The notes: generated from the sequence alone by a model not told the origin. 34,032 nt of DNA from Candidatus Methanoperedens nitratireducens (GCA_020724545.1 DYGR01000001.1:1-34032), one strand, 5' to 3'; shown: positions 1 to 9,783, numbered from the stretch's first letter. A program made the numbers and translations.

Positions 1-39
1 GAGACCATCCGCTAATTCCATACTGAGACAATATCAACC

Positions 40-75
40 ATTAACCGCAGATGAACGCCGATAAACGCAGATGGC
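40..75. repeat. Dispersed CGCAGAT-type short repeat
   Basis: Degenerate direct repeats of a CGCAGAT/CGCCGAT core are spaced about 14 bases apart and introduced by TTAACCGCAGAT. The same 12-base introduction recurs at 31506-31517, before the hairpin string. This is intergenic and has no coding potential. Such elements are common as dispersed repeats in AT-rich prokaryotic intergenic regions; their function is unknown. Confidence 0.55.
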
Positions 76-88
76 TGTTGTTCATCTT

Positions 89-154
89 GACAGGATAACA
101 GGATGAACAGGATTAAAATACAAAATATATCCTGTCAATCCTGTTAATCCTGTC
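89..154. repeat. Long inverted repeat built from ACAGGAT units
   Basis: The left arm (89-114) holds three ACAGGAT-like units and the right arm (128-154) holds their reverse complements. They form a stem of about 24 bp with one bulged base and a loop of about 13 bases. The right arm overlaps the 3' end and stop codon of the minus-strand hypothetical gene ending at 144, so it may act as its terminator. A related element lies at 8597-8661. Confidence 0.7.
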
Positions 155-542
155 TGAATGATAGATCTCCTTTTGCAAGGATTGCTGGTATAGTTTTATA
201 AAGATCATAGGTCGCTCTCCGCCCTCGATTGGTCTTTCTTTTACTAATCTTTGTTTTTGGTAAACCCAATCTCTTAACAACATTTTTTGCCAGTTCAAGT
301 CTTTCTCTGAATGTTGGTTTAACGCTATCAATTATACCCCTGAATGGTCTCCTTGTTTTGCTTAAGGCGATGAACTTTCCTGGAACTAATGTACTGGGTA
401 AAAAACATGTTACTATCGAAAAGGTTTCTTTTGGATTGAGTATTCTATTTACGCCAAAAAGGGGTTTATCTTTATCAGTTTTTATACGGGTTATGCAAAA
501 GTCTAATATCTTTGGTTGTTGATATACTGTTTCTGTGGTCAC
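144..542 (-). CDS. Hypothetical protein, 132 aa
   Basis: I do not recognise the family. The product is basic and soluble-looking, with no signal peptide or membrane segment. Its C-terminal half is rich in Lys/Arg and contains a probable amphipathic helix (around residues 75-92) followed by a [14 protein letters not shown] stretch, which could bind nucleic acid. The only standard start is GTG at 540-542, because the next upstream in-frame codon set meets a TAG five codons earlier. An out-of-frame ATG lies just upstream at 561-563. The stop codon falls inside the ACAGGAT hairpin. It is divergent from the thermosome gene. The amino-acid composition looks coding, but a low-complexity Thr/Asn start and lack of homology recognition keep confidence moderate. 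Confidence 0.5.
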   Translation of the reverse strand: MTTETVYQQPKILDFCITRIKTDKDKPLFGVNRILNPKETFSIVTCFLPSTLVPGKFIALSKTRRPFRGIIDSVKPTFRERLELAKNVVKRLGLPKTKISKRKTNRGRRATYDLYKTIPAILAKGDLSFRQD

Positions 543-621
543 TGTTGTTGTTGCAATCTAACATAATGACCACACCCTTTTTAAGCTTTTGAATTGGCGG
601 ATGGTCTCCCTTTGTCCACAA

Positions 622-668
622 ATTATTTATAGAACCACAAACACTTAGAATTATCTTTGTTCGGAGGT
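622..668 (+). promoter_or_regulatory. Thermosome promoter and ribosome binding site
   Basis: An archaeal TATA box (AATTATTTATAG, about 621-632) lies about 50 bases before the thermosome ATG. The expected transcription start is near 652-655. A strong Shine-Dalgarno sequence, CGGAGGT (662-668), sits 8 bases before the ATG at 677 and fixes that start. Confidence 0.65.
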
Positions 669-676
669 AATTAATT

Positions 677-2320
677 ATGGCAGGCCAATTAAGCGGACAG
701 CCTATTATTGTATTAGATAAAGATAAAACAAGGACCCAAGGGAAAGAAGCACATGGATTCAATATCACGGCCGCAAAGGCGATTGCAGATGCCGTAAGGA
801 CCACGCTAGGCCCAAAAGGCATGGATAAAATGCTTGTGAATCCGGTCGGAGATATGGTAATCACCAATGACGGTGCAACGATCCTGCAGGAGATGGACAT
901 AAAGCACCCTGCAGCCAAGATGATGGTGGAGATCGCCCGTACACAGGAGGATAAGGCTGGCGACGGCACAACTAGCGCAGTCGTTCTTGCAGGAGAGCTC
1001 CTGAACAAGGCAAAAACACTAATAGAACAGAACGTCCATCCCACAAACATAGTGAGGGGTTACAGTCTTGCCTCTGTAAAGGCGCTTCAGATCCTGGATG
1101 AGCTGGCTATCGATGCCTCTGATGATGTTCTTGATAATATCGCAAGAACTGCACTCACAGGGAAGAGCTCAGATCTTGCACTGGACCCGCTTGTTAAGTT
1201 ATGTGTTAAGACCGCTCAATCGATTAAAGAGGCGGGCAAGGTGAATGTAAAGGACAACATCAACATCCTCCAGCAGCGAGGCGGAAGCATAAAAGACACA
1301 AAGCTCATTCACGGGATTGTGATCGATAAGGCAAGAGCACATAAGAATATGCCAAAAAAAGTTGAGAATGCAAGGATTGCCGTTCTGGACGTGGGAATTG
1401 AGGTTGAGAAAACACAGGTTGAATCAAAGATCCAGATCACATCACCAGAACTTCTCAGCGAAGCCAGGCTTGAAGAGAGCAGGCTTGTGGATGAGAAAGT
1501 TGAAGCGCTTGCAAAGAGCGGAGCCAATGTCGTATTTACAGAAAAGGGCATAGATGATATCGGAATGCACTGCCTGGTAAAGAGGGGTATATTCGCTGTA
1601 CGAAGATGCAAGGAAGATGAAATTAAAAAACTTGTAAAAGCAACAGGTGCGCGTATCGTCTCCAAGGTTGATGGGGTTGAAGAGGATGACCTTGGGAGGG
1701 CAGGTCTAATCGAAGAGCGCGGTGTTGGCAACTACAAGATGATCTATGTTGAAGGCTGCGAAAATCCAAAAGCTGCATCCATCCTGATTCACAGCGGTGC
1801 AGAGCATGTAGCGGATGAGATAGAGCGTGCGCTCGATGATGCACTGCGCGTAGTGGGCGACGTGATAGAGGACGGCAAGATCGTCGCAGGAGGCGGTTCA
1901 CCTGAGATAGAACTTGCGATGAGGCTTAGAAGTTACGCAACAACACTTTCAGGCAGGGAGCAGCTTGCTGTTATGGCCTATGCTGATGCACTTGAGGAGA
2001 TACCAAAAGGTATTGCTGAGAATGCAGGTCTTGATGCAATTGACGTTATTGCGGAACTAAGAAACATGCACAACAGAGGTGTAAGGACAGCAGGGCTAAA
2101 CGTATTCACAGGCAAAGCTGAAGATATGCTTGATTTAGGAATTATCGAGCCGCTCCGTGTGAAGACACAGATAATAAAATCTGCTACAGATGCTGCTAAT
2201 ATGATCCTGCGCATCGATGATATCCTGATGGCAAAGGAGACAGGCATGATGGATGTTAGGCCTGAGCATACTGCAGATTACTATGACGGGATTCAGGCAC
2301 CGGATGTTGGAGAAGACTAG
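677..2320 (+). CDS. ths: Thermosome subunit (group II chaperonin)
   Basis: This is an ATP-dependent cytosolic chaperonin subunit that assembles into a double-ring cage with a built-in lid and refolds proteins without a GroES partner. At 547 aa it has full family length. Visible motifs include LGPKGMDK (44-51), the nucleotide-binding NDGATIL (64-70), the catalytic GDGTTS (95-100) and a C-terminal GGGSPE, all typical of group II chaperonins. The C-terminus ends in an acidic tail without the Gly-Gly-Met repeats of many thermosomes. The gene is monocistronic, with its own TATA box and Shine-Dalgarno, and is followed by T-rich sequence at 2391-2408. It sits immediately before the Hsp70 operon, making a combined protein-folding locus. 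Whether it is an alpha or beta subunit cannot be told from the sequence alone. Confidence 0.97.
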   Translation: MAGQLSGQPIIVLDKDKTRTQGKEAHGFNITAAKAIADAVRTTLGPKGMDKMLVNPVGDMVITNDGATILQEMDIKHPAAKMMVEIARTQEDKAGDGTTSAVVLAGELLNKAKTLIEQNVHPTNIVRGYSLASVKALQILDELAIDASDDVLDNIARTALTGKSSDLALDPLVKLCVKTAQSIKEAGKVNVKDNINILQQRGGSIKDTKLIHGIVIDKARAHKNMPKKVENARIAVLDVGIEVEKTQVESKIQITSPELLSEARLEESRLVDEKVEALAKSGANVVFTEKGIDDIGMHCLVKRGIFAVRRCKEDEIKKLVKATGARIVSKVDGVEEDDLGRAGLIEERGVGNYKMIYVEGCENPKAASILIHSGAEHVADEIERALDDALRVVGDVIEDGKIVAGGGSPEIELAMRLRSYATTLSGREQLAVMAYADALEEIPKGIAENAGLDAIDVIAELRNMHNRGVRTAGLNVFTGKAEDMLDLGIIEPLRVKTQIIKSATDAANMILRIDDILMAKETGMMDVRPEHTADYYDGIQAPDVGED

Positions 2321-2390
2321 TATTAAATAGAATAAGACACAACATATTAATTTAAGCAGTAGTATATTAGTTAGAAGAGTCAGTATGTCC

Positions 2391-2411
2391 TTTATTTTTA
2401 ATTTTTTAAAT
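2391..2411 (+). terminator. T-rich thermosome terminator / grpE promoter region
   Basis: Two T-runs separated by AA (within 2391-2409) follow the thermosome stop codon and match archaeal oligo-T termination. The same AT-rich stretch (TTATTTTTAA, about 2393-2402) could also serve as the TATA element for grpE, predicting a start of transcription near 2424. Confidence 0.4.
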
Positions 2412-2426
2412 TAATTATGGAGTTGT

Positions 2427-3050
2427 TTGATATTGAACAGCAGAGAAGGTATGAATAAGGGAGAAGAACAAACCAGAGAAAAAGAAGGCGAAATCTTAAA
2501 ATATAAAGAAGAAGTTAAAGCTGCTGAAGTTAGTGAAAAGGAGCTCATAAAAGAGTTGGATACAATTAAGAAGCAATTAGATACAACCAGGAAACAGCTT
2601 GATGAAGAGAAAGATAGATACCTCCGCATGGGTGCGGAGTTTGATAATTTTAGAAAACGAACCCAGAGAGAGAGAGAAGAGCTCATAAAATATGCAAATG
2701 AAAAGCTCATATCAGAGCTGATAGATATCATGGAGAATCTTGAGAGAGGGGTTGAAAATGCAAAGAAAATGGATAATAAGGATAAGTTAATTGAGGGAAT
2801 GGAGCTAATTTATAAGCAGTTCAAAGGCGTACTTGAAAAAAATGGCCTGACCCCGATCAAAGCTCTGGGAGAGAAATTCGATCCATATAGACACGAAGCC
2901 ATGATGCAGACGCTTACAGATGAATATGAGGATGGTACAATCCTTGAAGAGTTTACAAGGGGTTATATGTTAAATAACAGGGTCATTCGTTATTCTAAAG
3001 TCAGAGTATCGAAAAAGAAAGAGGATGAAATAGAGAATGAGGTGAGATAA
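2427..3050 (+). CDS. grpE: GrpE nucleotide exchange factor
   Basis: GrpE releases ADP from DnaK and so resets the Hsp70 cycle in the cytosol. The 207-aa product starts with a long charged coiled coil (about residues 10-80), followed by the four-helix and beta-wing region. The conserved C-terminal signature reads FDPYRHEAM, then [15 protein letters not shown] used the TTG at 2427, which has a GGAG four bases upstream. An in-frame ATG at 2451 would give a protein 8 residues shorter and is equally possible, because GrpE N-termini are variable. The stop codon overlaps the dnaK ATG by one base (TAATG), indicating translational coupling. Confidence 0.93.
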   Translation: MILNSREGMNKGEEQTREKEGEILKYKEEVKAAEVSEKELIKELDTIKKQLDTTRKQLDEEKDRYLRMGAEFDNFRKRTQREREELIKYANEKLISELIDIMENLERGVENAKKMDNKDKLIEGMELIYKQFKGVLEKNGLTPIKALGEKFDPYRHEAMMQTLTDEYEDGTILEEFTRGYMLNNRVIRYSKVRVSKKKEDEIENEVR

Positions 3051-4906
3051 TGGCAAAAATCATAGGTATTGATCTAGGAACAAGCAATTCTGCAGCAGCA
3101 GTTATGCAGGGAGGAAGGCCTGTAATAATTCCAAGTGCTGAGGGCATTACTATGTATGGAAAGGCATTTCCCAGCTATGTTGCCTTTACGAAGACAGGAG
3201 AGCGACTGGTAGGTGAACCTGCAAAAAGGCAGGCGATTACCAATCCCGAAGGTACGGTCACAGCCTTTAAGAGAAAGATGGGTACTGATTATAAGTACAG
3301 GATATCAGGGAAAGAGTACACGCCTCAGGAACTTTCGGCAATCCTGCTGCAAAAAATAAGACGTGATGCTGAGGCATTTCTGGGTGAGAAGGTCGAGCAG
3401 GCAGTAATAACAGTGCCTGCTTATTTCAATGATAACCAGAGAACGGCAACCAAGGATGCCGGTACGATTGCAGGCCTGGAGGTCGTAAGAATAATCAATG
3501 AACCAACTGCAGCAGCTCTTGCCTATGGCCTGGAGAAGCAGGAGAAAGAGCAGAAAATTATGGTATTTGACTTTGGCGGTGGCACGCTTGATGTTACAAT
3601 AATGGATTTTGGCGGTGGTGTTTTTGAGGTAAGGGCCACAAGCGGCGATACCCAGCTTGGCGGAACAGATATGGATAATAATATAGTGGACTACATTGTT
3701 GAAGAGTTCAGAAAGCAGCAGGGTGTTGATGTGCGCAATGATAAGGTTGCAATGCAGAGGATAAGGGATGCTGCTGAAAAGGCAAAAATTGAACTCTCAA
3801 CAACCCTTACCAGTGATATTAACCTCCCGTTCCTGACCGCAGATGCCACAGGTCCAAAGCACCTGACCATGACGCTCACCAGAGCCAAACTTGAGGAGCT
3901 TGTTAATGATGTGGTAGAGAGGTGCAGAGGCCCGATGCGACAGGCAATGTCAGATTCAAAATTAGCACCTAAAGATATCGACAGGATAATCCTGGTTGGC
4001 GGACCTACCAGAATGCCCATCGTGCAGAAATTCATCGAGGGCTATGTGGGTAAGAAAGCGGAAAGAGGTGTTGATCCGATGGAATGCGTGGCACTGGGTG
4101 CGGCCATTCAAGCGGGTGTACTCGCAGGCGAAGTGAAAGAGCTGCTGCTGCTTGATGTTACTCCTCTCACGCTCGGTATTGAGACACTCGGTCATGTCGC
4201 AACCCCGCTCATACCCAGGAACACAACAATCCCGACGCGGAAAAGCCAGGTATTCTCGACTGCTGCGGATAGCCAGACATCTGTAGATATCCATGTACTC
4301 CAGGGAGAGAGGCCCATGGCATACGACAACGTAAGCCTTGGCAGGTTCACTCTGGTGGGCATACCGCCAGCACCGCGCGGCATACCCCAGATAGAAGTTA
4401 CTTTTGATATAGATGCAAACGGCATACTGCACGTAACTGCTAAAGACCTTGGAACCGGTAAAGAACAGAGCATGAGGATAACTGCTCCTCTTAAGATGGC
4501 TTCAGATGAGATCGATCAGAAGGTAAAAGAAGCTGAGAGATATGCAGAGGAAGACAGGAAGAAGAAAGAGAAGGTAGAGCTCCAGAACCAGGCTGATAGT
4601 CTGATATACACGACAGAGAAGACACTCAGCGATCTCGGTGATAAAGTTTCTGCCGATCAGAGAGAGAGAGTCCAGAAGGCTATTGAGAATACAAGGGAAG
4701 CTGTAAAAAGCGAAGATGTGACAAGGATCAGGGCTGCTATCGATGAGCTCACAAAGGAGATGCATGCGATAAGCACCATACTGTACCAGCAGGCTCAGGC
4801 ACAGCAGGAAGGACAGGCAGGACCACAGGAGGGGCCTGAGGAAGAGAAGAAAGAAGAGAAAGTGACTGAGGCAGAATATAAAGTAGTAGATGAAGATAAG
4901 AAATAA
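3050..4906 (+). CDS. dnaK: DnaK (Hsp70) chaperone
   Basis: This is an ATP-driven chaperone that binds exposed hydrophobic peptides, working with DnaJ and GrpE. At 618 aa it is full length. The ATPase domain begins with the phosphate-1 motif [11 protein letters not shown] (5-15), continues with [10 protein letters not shown] and the phosphate-2 motif [11 protein letters not shown], and carries the adenosine motif [10 protein letters not shown]. The beta-sandwich substrate domain follows after the linker [15 protein letters not shown]. The C-terminal tail is Gln/Glu/Lys-rich and acidic, without the exact bacterial EEVD-like end. Archaeal Hsp70 systems are known to be patchily distributed and acquired from bacteria. 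The intact grpE-dnaK-dnaJ order here fits transfer as a block. Confidence 0.98.
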   Translation: MAKIIGIDLGTSNSAAAVMQGGRPVIIPSAEGITMYGKAFPSYVAFTKTGERLVGEPAKRQAITNPEGTVTAFKRKMGTDYKYRISGKEYTPQELSAILLQKIRRDAEAFLGEKVEQAVITVPAYFNDNQRTATKDAGTIAGLEVVRIINEPTAAALAYGLEKQEKEQKIMVFDFGGGTLDVTIMDFGGGVFEVRATSGDTQLGGTDMDNNIVDYIVEEFRKQQGVDVRNDKVAMQRIRDAAEKAKIELSTTLTSDINLPFLTADATGPKHLTMTLTRAKLEELVNDVVERCRGPMRQAMSDSKLAPKDIDRIILVGGPTRMPIVQKFIEGYVGKKAERGVDPMECVALGAAIQAGVLAGEVKELLLLDVTPLTLGIETLGHVATPLIPRNTTIPTRKSQVFSTAADSQTSVDIHVLQGERPMAYDNVSLGRFTLVGIPPAPRGIPQIEVTFDIDANGILHVTAKDLGTGKEQSMRITAPLKMASDEIDQKVKEAERYAEEDRKKKEKVELQNQADSLIYTTEKTLSDLGDKVSADQRERVQKAIENTREAVKSEDVTRIRAAIDELTKEMHAISTILYQQAQAQQEGQAGPQEGPEEEKKEEKVTEAEYKVVDEDKK

Positions 4907-4930
4907 ATACACTGTAATTAACTGCTAACT

Positions 4931-6082
4931 ATGGCTACTACTAAACGCGACTACTACGAGGTACTCGGTGCGGATAAAACTGCATCACAGGATGAGATAA
5001 AGAAGGCATATCGCAAACTGGCGATGCAGTACCATCCTGATAGAAATAAATCCCCTGACGCCGAGGAGAAATTCAAGGAGATATCAGAAGCCTACGGAGT
5101 GCTATCCGACCAGAACAAACGCCAGCAGTACGACCAGTTCGGACATGCAGGCATAGATATGAGGTATTCCCAGGAGGATATATTCAGGGGTGCTGCCCCG
5201 GATATCGAGGATATCCTCAGGGATTTTGGCCTGGGTGGGTTCGGTTTTGGCCGGGGCGGAAGTATATTTGATATAATATTCGGAAGGGAAAGACGCGAAG
5301 GCCCAAGGCGCGGATCGGATATACTCTACGAGTTAGCCATAAATTTAGAGGATGCAGCATATGGTAAAACTGTTGATCTTGAGGTTCCAAGGACAGAAAC
5401 TTGCGATGTATGTAAAGGAAGCGGGGCAAAACCTGGAACATCGCCCAGGACATGCCCTACATGCCACGGAAGCGGGCAGGTGAGCAGGACACAGAGCACG
5501 CCTTTTGGAAGGTTTATGACAACCACCGCATGCACAACCTGTCGGGGAAGAGGAGAGATAATCGACACCCCCTGTCCCACCTGTCACGGTGCAGGTACAG
5601 TGCAGAAAAGACGCAAATTGGAAGTTAAAATTCCTCCAGGCGTTGATACAGGCTCAAGACTGAGAGTGACAGGTGAAGGTGAAGCAGGGGAAAGAGGCGC
5701 ACCTCCAGGAGACCTCTATGTAGATATTTACGTCAGACCCCATCCAGTCTTCATCCGCCAGGATAATAATTTATTAATGGACTCCACTATCAGCTTTACG
5801 CAGGCTGCGCTTGGAGACGAGATAGTTGTGCCCACCCTGGACGGCAAAGCAGAGATGAAAATCCCATCCGGGACCCAGAACGGACAGATGTTCAGGCTTA
5901 AAGGTAGAGGTATTCCAGGCCTTCACGGGCTTGGAAAGGGTGACCAGATTGTGAGAATAAAAGTAGCGGTTCCAACAAAGCTAACTGAGAAGCAAAAACA
6001 GCTACTGCGGGAGTTTGCTGAAATAAGCGGTGAGAAAACCAGAGGCAAAGGTATTTTTGAGAAGGTAAAAGAACGTATTTGA
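4931..6082 (+). CDS. dnaJ: DnaJ (Hsp40) co-chaperone
   Basis: DnaJ delivers substrates to DnaK and stimulates its ATPase. The 383-aa protein is a class I DnaJ. The J domain (about 6-70) carries the HPD motif at residues 35-37. A Gly/Phe-rich linker follows (about 95-120). The cysteine-rich zinc domain has four CxxCxGxG repeats at 158-165, 175-182, 201-208 and 215-222; the third reads CTTCRGRG. The C-terminal substrate-binding domains are complete. The gene lies 24 bases after dnaK in the same operon and is convergent with rtcB, with only 10 bases between the two stop codons. Confidence 0.97.
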   Translation: MATTKRDYYEVLGADKTASQDEIKKAYRKLAMQYHPDRNKSPDAEEKFKEISEAYGVLSDQNKRQQYDQFGHAGIDMRYSQEDIFRGAAPDIEDILRDFGLGGFGFGRGGSIFDIIFGRERREGPRRGSDILYELAINLEDAAYGKTVDLEVPRTETCDVCKGSGAKPGTSPRTCPTCHGSGQVSRTQSTPFGRFMTTTACTTCRGRGEIIDTPCPTCHGAGTVQKRRKLEVKIPPGVDTGSRLRVTGEGEAGERGAPPGDLYVDIYVRPHPVFIRQDNNLLMDSTISFTQAALGDEIVVPTLDGKAEMKIPSGTQNGQMFRLKGRGIPGLHGLGKGDQIVRIKVAVPTKLTEKQKQLLREFAEISGEKTRGKGIFEKVKERI

Positions 6083-6092
6083 ATTAAAAAAC

Positions 6093-7535
6093 CTAACCCT
6101 TTATATTCCCGATCGGTTTTAACCTGACCACCTTCCTTGAGACCCCTGCCATCTCCATAGTATCAACCACCTCAGAGATATTCTTATAGGCAAAACCTGC
6201 TTCTTCTGCCAGGCCTGTCATAGAAGTTGACTTGACTATTATCCCCTCTTCCTCCATCTTCTTTTTAATCTCAGAGCCAGTAACCTTCTTCTTTGCCGCA
6301 GCCCTTGACATGGTTCTTCCAGAGCCGTGCATTGTGGAACCGAAGGTCTCGCTCATAGCCTTCTCTGTACCGACCAGGAGATACGAGCCTGTCTCCATAG
6401 AGCCTCCGATTATTACCGGCTGGCCTGTTTTTCGGTAGACCTCTGGTAATTCCGCTCTCCCCGGACCGAAGCATCGGGTCGATCCCTTCCTGTGGACAAC
6501 GAGTTCCTTCTCTACACCATCAACCTCATGGGTCTCGATCTTTGCGATGTTATGGGCTACATCGTATACTATATCTATTCCCATATCCTCTGGTTCTCTC
6601 CTGAAGACCTCGCTGAATACCTCTCTTAGCCTGTGGACTATTACCTGCCGGTTTGCAAAGGCCATATTTGCTGCGCATTTCATAGCCTTAAAGTAGTCCT
6701 GCCCTTCGGGTGAGTTAAAAGGAGCGCAGGCAAGCTCCCTGTCCCTGACCATGATCCCGTATTTTCTCATAGCGGTATCAAAGATCCGCAGGTAATCCGA
6801 TCCAACCTGGTGCCCGAACCCCCTGGAACCGCAGTGGACCATAATTACGGCCTGGTTCTCAAAGATCCCCAATGCCTTTGCCATGCTTTTATCGAATATG
6901 TTCTCAGGGGTGGCAATCTGTACCTCAAGATAGTGGTTCCCTGAGCCCAGGGTTCCTAGCTGTGATATTCCTCTGCTTATTGCTTTCTCGCTCACCTTTG
7001 AAGGGTCAGCACCTGGTATGCGGCCGTTCTCCTCTATTCTCTCCCGATCTCGCTCCCATCCAAAACCTCTCTCTATGCACCAGTCCACGCCGCGGATCAT
7101 TACCTGCTTTAATTCCTCTACAGAGAGCTTCACAAGTCCCTTGCTCCCCACACCGGCAGGCACGGTTTTAAATAACAGATCTACAAGCTCCCTTATCCTG
7201 GGCAGAACCTCGCTCACTGTTAGATCTGTTCTGATCAGTCTCATCCCGCAATTAATATCAAAACCTATCCCGCCAGGAGAGATAATGCCATCCTCTTTAG
7301 AGAAGGCAGCCACACCACCTATCGGGAAGCCGTATCCCTGGTGGCCGTCTGGCATGCAGTATGCATATTTCTGTATTCCTGGAAGACAGGCTACATTAGT
7401 GATCTGCTCGAATACCCCTGAATCCATCTCATGCAGAAGCTTCTCGGTTGCGTATATCCTCGCCGGTACACGCATTCCCTCCTTCTCTGTAGTAGGTATC
7501 TCCCAGATATAATCGGATATCTTTTTTATCTCCAT
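6093..7535 (-). CDS. rtcB: RtcB RNA-splicing ligase
   Basis: RtcB joins RNA 2',3'-cyclic phosphate and 5'-OH ends in a GTP- and Mn2+-dependent reaction. In archaea it seals tRNA halves after intron excision. The 480-aa product is full length and has no intein. Metal-binding motifs are visible: the Cys in FDINCGMR and histidines in HCGSRGFGHQ. The guanylylated His lies in the GSTMHGSGRTMSR motif. It is transcribed after the archease gene with a gap of 24 bases; archease is its known activating cofactor. The start ATG at 7533-7535 is preceded by a GGGGGTTAT stretch that can pair with the anti-Shine-Dalgarno. Confidence 0.97.
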   Translation of the reverse strand: MEIKKISDYIWEIPTTEKEGMRVPARIYATEKLLHEMDSGVFEQITNVACLPGIQKYAYCMPDGHQGYGFPIGGVAAFSKEDGIISPGGIGFDINCGMRLIRTDLTVSEVLPRIRELVDLLFKTVPAGVGSKGLVKLSVEELKQVMIRGVDWCIERGFGWERDRERIEENGRIPGADPSKVSEKAISRGISQLGTLGSGNHYLEVQIATPENIFDKSMAKALGIFENQAVIMVHCGSRGFGHQVGSDYLRIFDTAMRKYGIMVRDRELACAPFNSPEGQDYFKAMKCAANMAFANRQVIVHRLREVFSEVFRREPEDMGIDIVYDVAHNIAKIETHEVDGVEKELVVHRKGSTRCFGPGRAELPEVYRKTGQPVIIGGSMETGSYLLVGTEKAMSETFGSTMHGSGRTMSRAAAKKKVTGSEIKKKMEEEGIIVKSTSMTGLAEEAGFAYKNISEVVDTMEMAGVSRKVVRLKPIGNIKG

Positions 7536-7559
7536 ATAACCCCCTGTATAAATGTAATA

Positions 7560-7985
7560 TTATATGTCCAGAATAACCCTGGCAGTCCAGTTCTCCCCTG
7601 TTTTTTTAACCTCGAACATATGATAGGTAACAGCCTTCACATCCGCCCTGAGGCCGTGTTTCTCCTGATTGATATTCTCTCCCGACACCTTTGCCCTGAG
7701 CTCATAGCCACCATTCTCCCTTATGTTCACATCAAATATACTGAAGAGGAGAGACTCAGCGTCCTTCAGGTAAACCAGCTCTGAGAGCCAGTCAAAGAAT
7801 AATCCATCCACGGTTTCATCTCTCAGCTCAATCTCCCGGGTTATCCTGGGCTCTACGCTCTTAGTATCAACCATTACTTCAGATGTAGCAATCGCTGCAT
7901 CTATAAAGAGTTCTTCCAGCGTCCTGCCCTCGGCCTCAAAAGCCACATCAGATGTCGCAATATCCTCAAGGTATCTGTATGACAT
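7560..7985 (-). CDS. Archease (RtcB activator)
   Basis: Archease is a small acidic protein that speeds up RtcB guanylylation and broadens its NTP use. The 141-aa sequence begins MSYRYLEDIATSDVAFEAEG and carries the conserved acidic metal-binding positions (the N-terminal TSDVAFEA and the FFDWLSELVYL motif). The C-terminal KAVTYHMFEV block with its His is also a family hallmark. It is the first gene of the archease-rtcB pair. A Shine-Dalgarno GGAGATGAT lies just before the ATG at 7983-7985, and a TATA box lies about 37 bases upstream. Confidence 0.95.
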   Translation of the reverse strand: MSYRYLEDIATSDVAFEAEGRTLEELFIDAAIATSEVMVDTKSVEPRITREIELRDETVDGLFFDWLSELVYLKDAESLLFSIFDVNIRENGGYELRAKVSGENINQEKHGLRADVKAVTYHMFEVKKTGENWTARVILDI

Positions 7986-8016
7986 ATCATCTCCATATTT
8001 GAGTTAGTCTGCACCA

Positions 8017-8027
8017 CTATAAATATT
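8017..8027 (-). promoter_or_regulatory. TATA box of the archease-rtcB operon
   Basis: Read on the minus strand, AATATTTATAG lies 32-42 bases upstream of the archease ATG. This predicts a short 5' leader that includes the GGAGA ribosome binding site. Confidence 0.5.
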
Positions 8028-8097
8028 GATGTATCTCTCAAGCCAGATTAGTCCCCTGGTTGATCTGATCGACATTATAGAAATCGATGACCGAAAC

Positions 8098-8136
8098 CTA
8101 TTTATCTCAATCAGTCTAACGTTTGTAGTGCGGGAG
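8098..8136 (+). promoter_or_regulatory. Promoter and ribosome binding site of the first CBS gene
   Basis: A TATA-like CTATTTATC (8098-8106) lies about 40 bases before the ATG at 8144. A GGGAG ribosome binding site lies at 8132-8136. The intergenic region 7986-8143 therefore holds divergent promoters for archease-rtcB and the CBS gene. Confidence 0.5.
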
Positions 8137-8143
8137 TGATTGT

Positions 8144-8566
8144 ATGAAAGTTAGTGAAATAATGACAAAGGATCTGGTTACAGTAGACCCTTCATCTATG
8201 GCAATGGACGCAGCCGAGAAGATGCAAGCAGAGAATGTGGGAGCTGTTCTTGTCGCAGACGGGGATCATCTCAGAGGTATAGTGACCGACAGGCAGATCA
8301 CTACAAAGGTAGTAGCTAGTGGTCTGGATCCTGCTGAGATCCCGGTAACTGATATCATGACCAAGAATCCAGTTACAGCCAGCCCTGATATGGAACTAGA
8401 GGATGCTACACGGATTATGGGGGATAATAGATTTAGAAGAGTTCCTGTTGTGAAGGACGAGAGGCTGGTGGGAATAATATCGACTGCTGATATCGCTGCA
8501 CATGCAAGAGAATGTAATGTATGTATAAATAACATACTCAATGAGGTTGCAAAAGCTGTGAAATAA
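8144..8566 (+). CDS. CBS-domain pair protein, 140 aa
   Basis: The protein consists almost wholly of a tandem CBS pair (about residues 1-57 and 66-125). Each begins with the typical V(S/T)DIMTK-like helix and ends with a GI(V/I)(S/T)xxDI motif. Such pairs bind adenosyl ligands (AMP, ATP, SAM) and act as energy or metabolite sensors. The partner is unknown. A short Cys-containing C-terminal extension (CNVCINN) follows. The gene stands alone with its own promoter and is followed by an AT-rich run and a hairpin repeat. Confidence 0.9.
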   Translation: MKVSEIMTKDLVTVDPSSMAMDAAEKMQAENVGAVLVADGDHLRGIVTDRQITTKVVASGLDPAEIPVTDIMTKNPVTASPDMELEDATRIMGDNRFRRVPVVKDERLVGIISTADIAAHARECNVCINNILNEVAKAVK

Positions 8567-8595
8567 AAATTTTTAAAAATAACCTGCAATTTTTA
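8567..8595 (+). terminator. T-rich terminator after the first CBS gene
   Basis: Directly after the stop codon comes AAAATTTTTAAAAA, then a second TTTTT run (8590-8594). This fits archaeal oligo-T termination. Confidence 0.45.
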
Positions 8596-8596
8596 G

Positions 8597-8661
8597 ACAG
8601 GATCCACTGGATGAACAGGATAAATGTTTATATCTCATCCAGTAGATCCTGTTTATCCTGT
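8597..8661. repeat. ACAGGAT-family inverted repeat
   Basis: Bases 8597-8614 pair with 8635-8652 at 17 of 18 positions, leaving a 20-base loop. The loop itself contains ACAGGATAAA (8616-8625), which can pair instead with TTTATCCTGT (8652-8661), giving two mutually exclusive folds. The unit is the same as in the hairpin at 89-154. The rest of the intergenic space to 8745 is AT-rich with no gene. Confidence 0.7.
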
Positions 8662-8760
8662 TGAGAAATACGGGATTATTAATTATAATTATTATTAATC
8701 ATTAGCGATTAATTATTTAACAGAGCAATCCCTAAACTATGATTTAAGGAGGAATACATT

Positions 8761-9165
8761 TTGAGACTGGAACATAAATTATTAAGAGATGTGATGACCA
8801 GGGGCGTAGTAACAGTGCCAATGGATGCCACAGTCAAACAGATTGCTGCCATGCTGAGTAAACAGGGACTTTCAGGGGTTGCTGTCATTGGACCTGATTG
8901 TGAAGCAATGGGTATAATCTCTGACATGGATATACTTAAAGTGATCGGAAAAGAGAACTGGGAAAATAGATCTGCAGAATCTATAATGAGTTCTCATATT
9001 GAAACGATCAGACCGACATGCACACTGGGTGAAGCAGCAAAGATAATGAACGAGAAGAATATTCACAGATTACTTATCTTCTCAGAGCGGGGTGTAGGAG
9101 CATCACAGAGGCCGATTGGAATATTGAGCGTGAGTGATATTGTAAGAGAAGCGGCAAGAGAGTAG
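8761..9165 (+). CDS. CBS-domain pair protein, 134 aa
   Basis: This is a second tandem CBS protein (CBS1 about 8-66, CBS2 about 73-132). The first domain reads LLRDVMTRGVVTVP and closes with MGIISDMDILK; the second closes with GILSVSDIVREA. The TTG start at 8761 is fixed by a strong AAGGAGG ribosome binding site (8746-8752). It differs clearly in sequence from the CBS protein just upstream and has its own leader, so this is not a recent duplication. The ligand is probably an adenine nucleotide or SAM by family; the target is unknown. It converges on the SpoIIM-like gene, with 17 bases between stop codons. Confidence 0.9.
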   Translation: MRLEHKLLRDVMTRGVVTVPMDATVKQIAAMLSKQGLSGVAVIGPDCEAMGIISDMDILKVIGKENWENRSAESIMSSHIETIRPTCTLGEAAKIMNEKNIHRLLIFSERGVGASQRPIGILSVSDIVREAARE

Positions 9166-9182
9166 AAAAACGATTAATGGAA

Positions 9183-9782
9183 TTATAAAAATCCCCAGAG
9201 TCTCAACAACAAAACGATTACAGGAGTTATAAAAGTCTCAATGACCGCAGCTAAAAAGAGCAGAGGAGCGATCCATCTGATATAGAACCAGAAGCCCTGC
9301 TTTAGTTCCTGTTTGATATCAGTTTGCATGCCACTCAGTGATAAGTACATCACATACCCCAGCTTGAGCCCTATACCTGCGCTTATCAGTACCATCGGTA
9401 TTTCTATGATACCGTGTGGCAGGAGCGCAGCAATAACAAAAAGAGTGCCCTGCTGCCTTGAGATAAAACCTATCACCATGCCCAGGATTATTCCATTGCC
9501 TGCCACAAAAAGAAATGGTATAATGCCAAGCCCGATACCCAGGACAAGAGCCACAAGACTTTTAATTGCATTATTCAGGAAAATCACGAGCATTATGGCA
9601 AGGGGATTAAGCGTTATTATCCAGCCCACTGATTGCTGGAACATTTCAAAGTAATTCTCCGATAATCCGGGATATATTACCGATATCATCAGCCCTATAA
9701 TTAACGACAGGACAAAAAGACCAGTTACTATAAGGATGTATTTTCTTAAAGAATACAAGTACTCTCTGTCTTTGCGTTTCAA
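9183..9782 (-). CDS. SpoIIM/DUF95-family integral membrane protein
   Basis: This 199-aa membrane protein has about five transmembrane segments and a cytoplasmic-type basic N-terminus (MKRKDREYLYSLRKY). It matches the stage II sporulation protein M/DUF95 family: an NN(A) motif in the second hydrophobic segment, the G-rich FVAGNGIILG segment and the conserved LLPHGIIEIP motif. The role of archaeal members is unknown; the sporulation name comes from Bacillus only. The TTG start at 9780-9782 comes one base after the stop codon of the upstream DUF63 gene, so the two are co-transcribed and probably coupled. Confidence 0.88.
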   Translation of the reverse strand: MKRKDREYLYSLRKYILIVTGLFVLSLIIGLMISVIYPGLSENYFEMFQQSVGWIITLNPLAIMLVIFLNNAIKSLVALVLGIGLGIIPFLFVAGNGIILGMVIGFISRQQGTLFVIAALLPHGIIEIPMVLISAGIGLKLGYVMYLSLSGMQTDIKQELKQGFWFYIRWIAPLLFLAAVIETFITPVIVLLLRLWGFL

Positions 9783-9783
9783 T

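Noticed and set aside
475..1050. Minus-strand 191-aa frame over the thermosome 5' end
   Set aside because: Antisense to highly conserved thermosome sequence, with no recognisable domain.
2417..2458. 13-codon ORF before grpE (starts ATGGAGTTG)
   Set aside because: Too short and without conserved features; overlaps the GrpE N-terminal coding region. A leader peptide cannot be shown.
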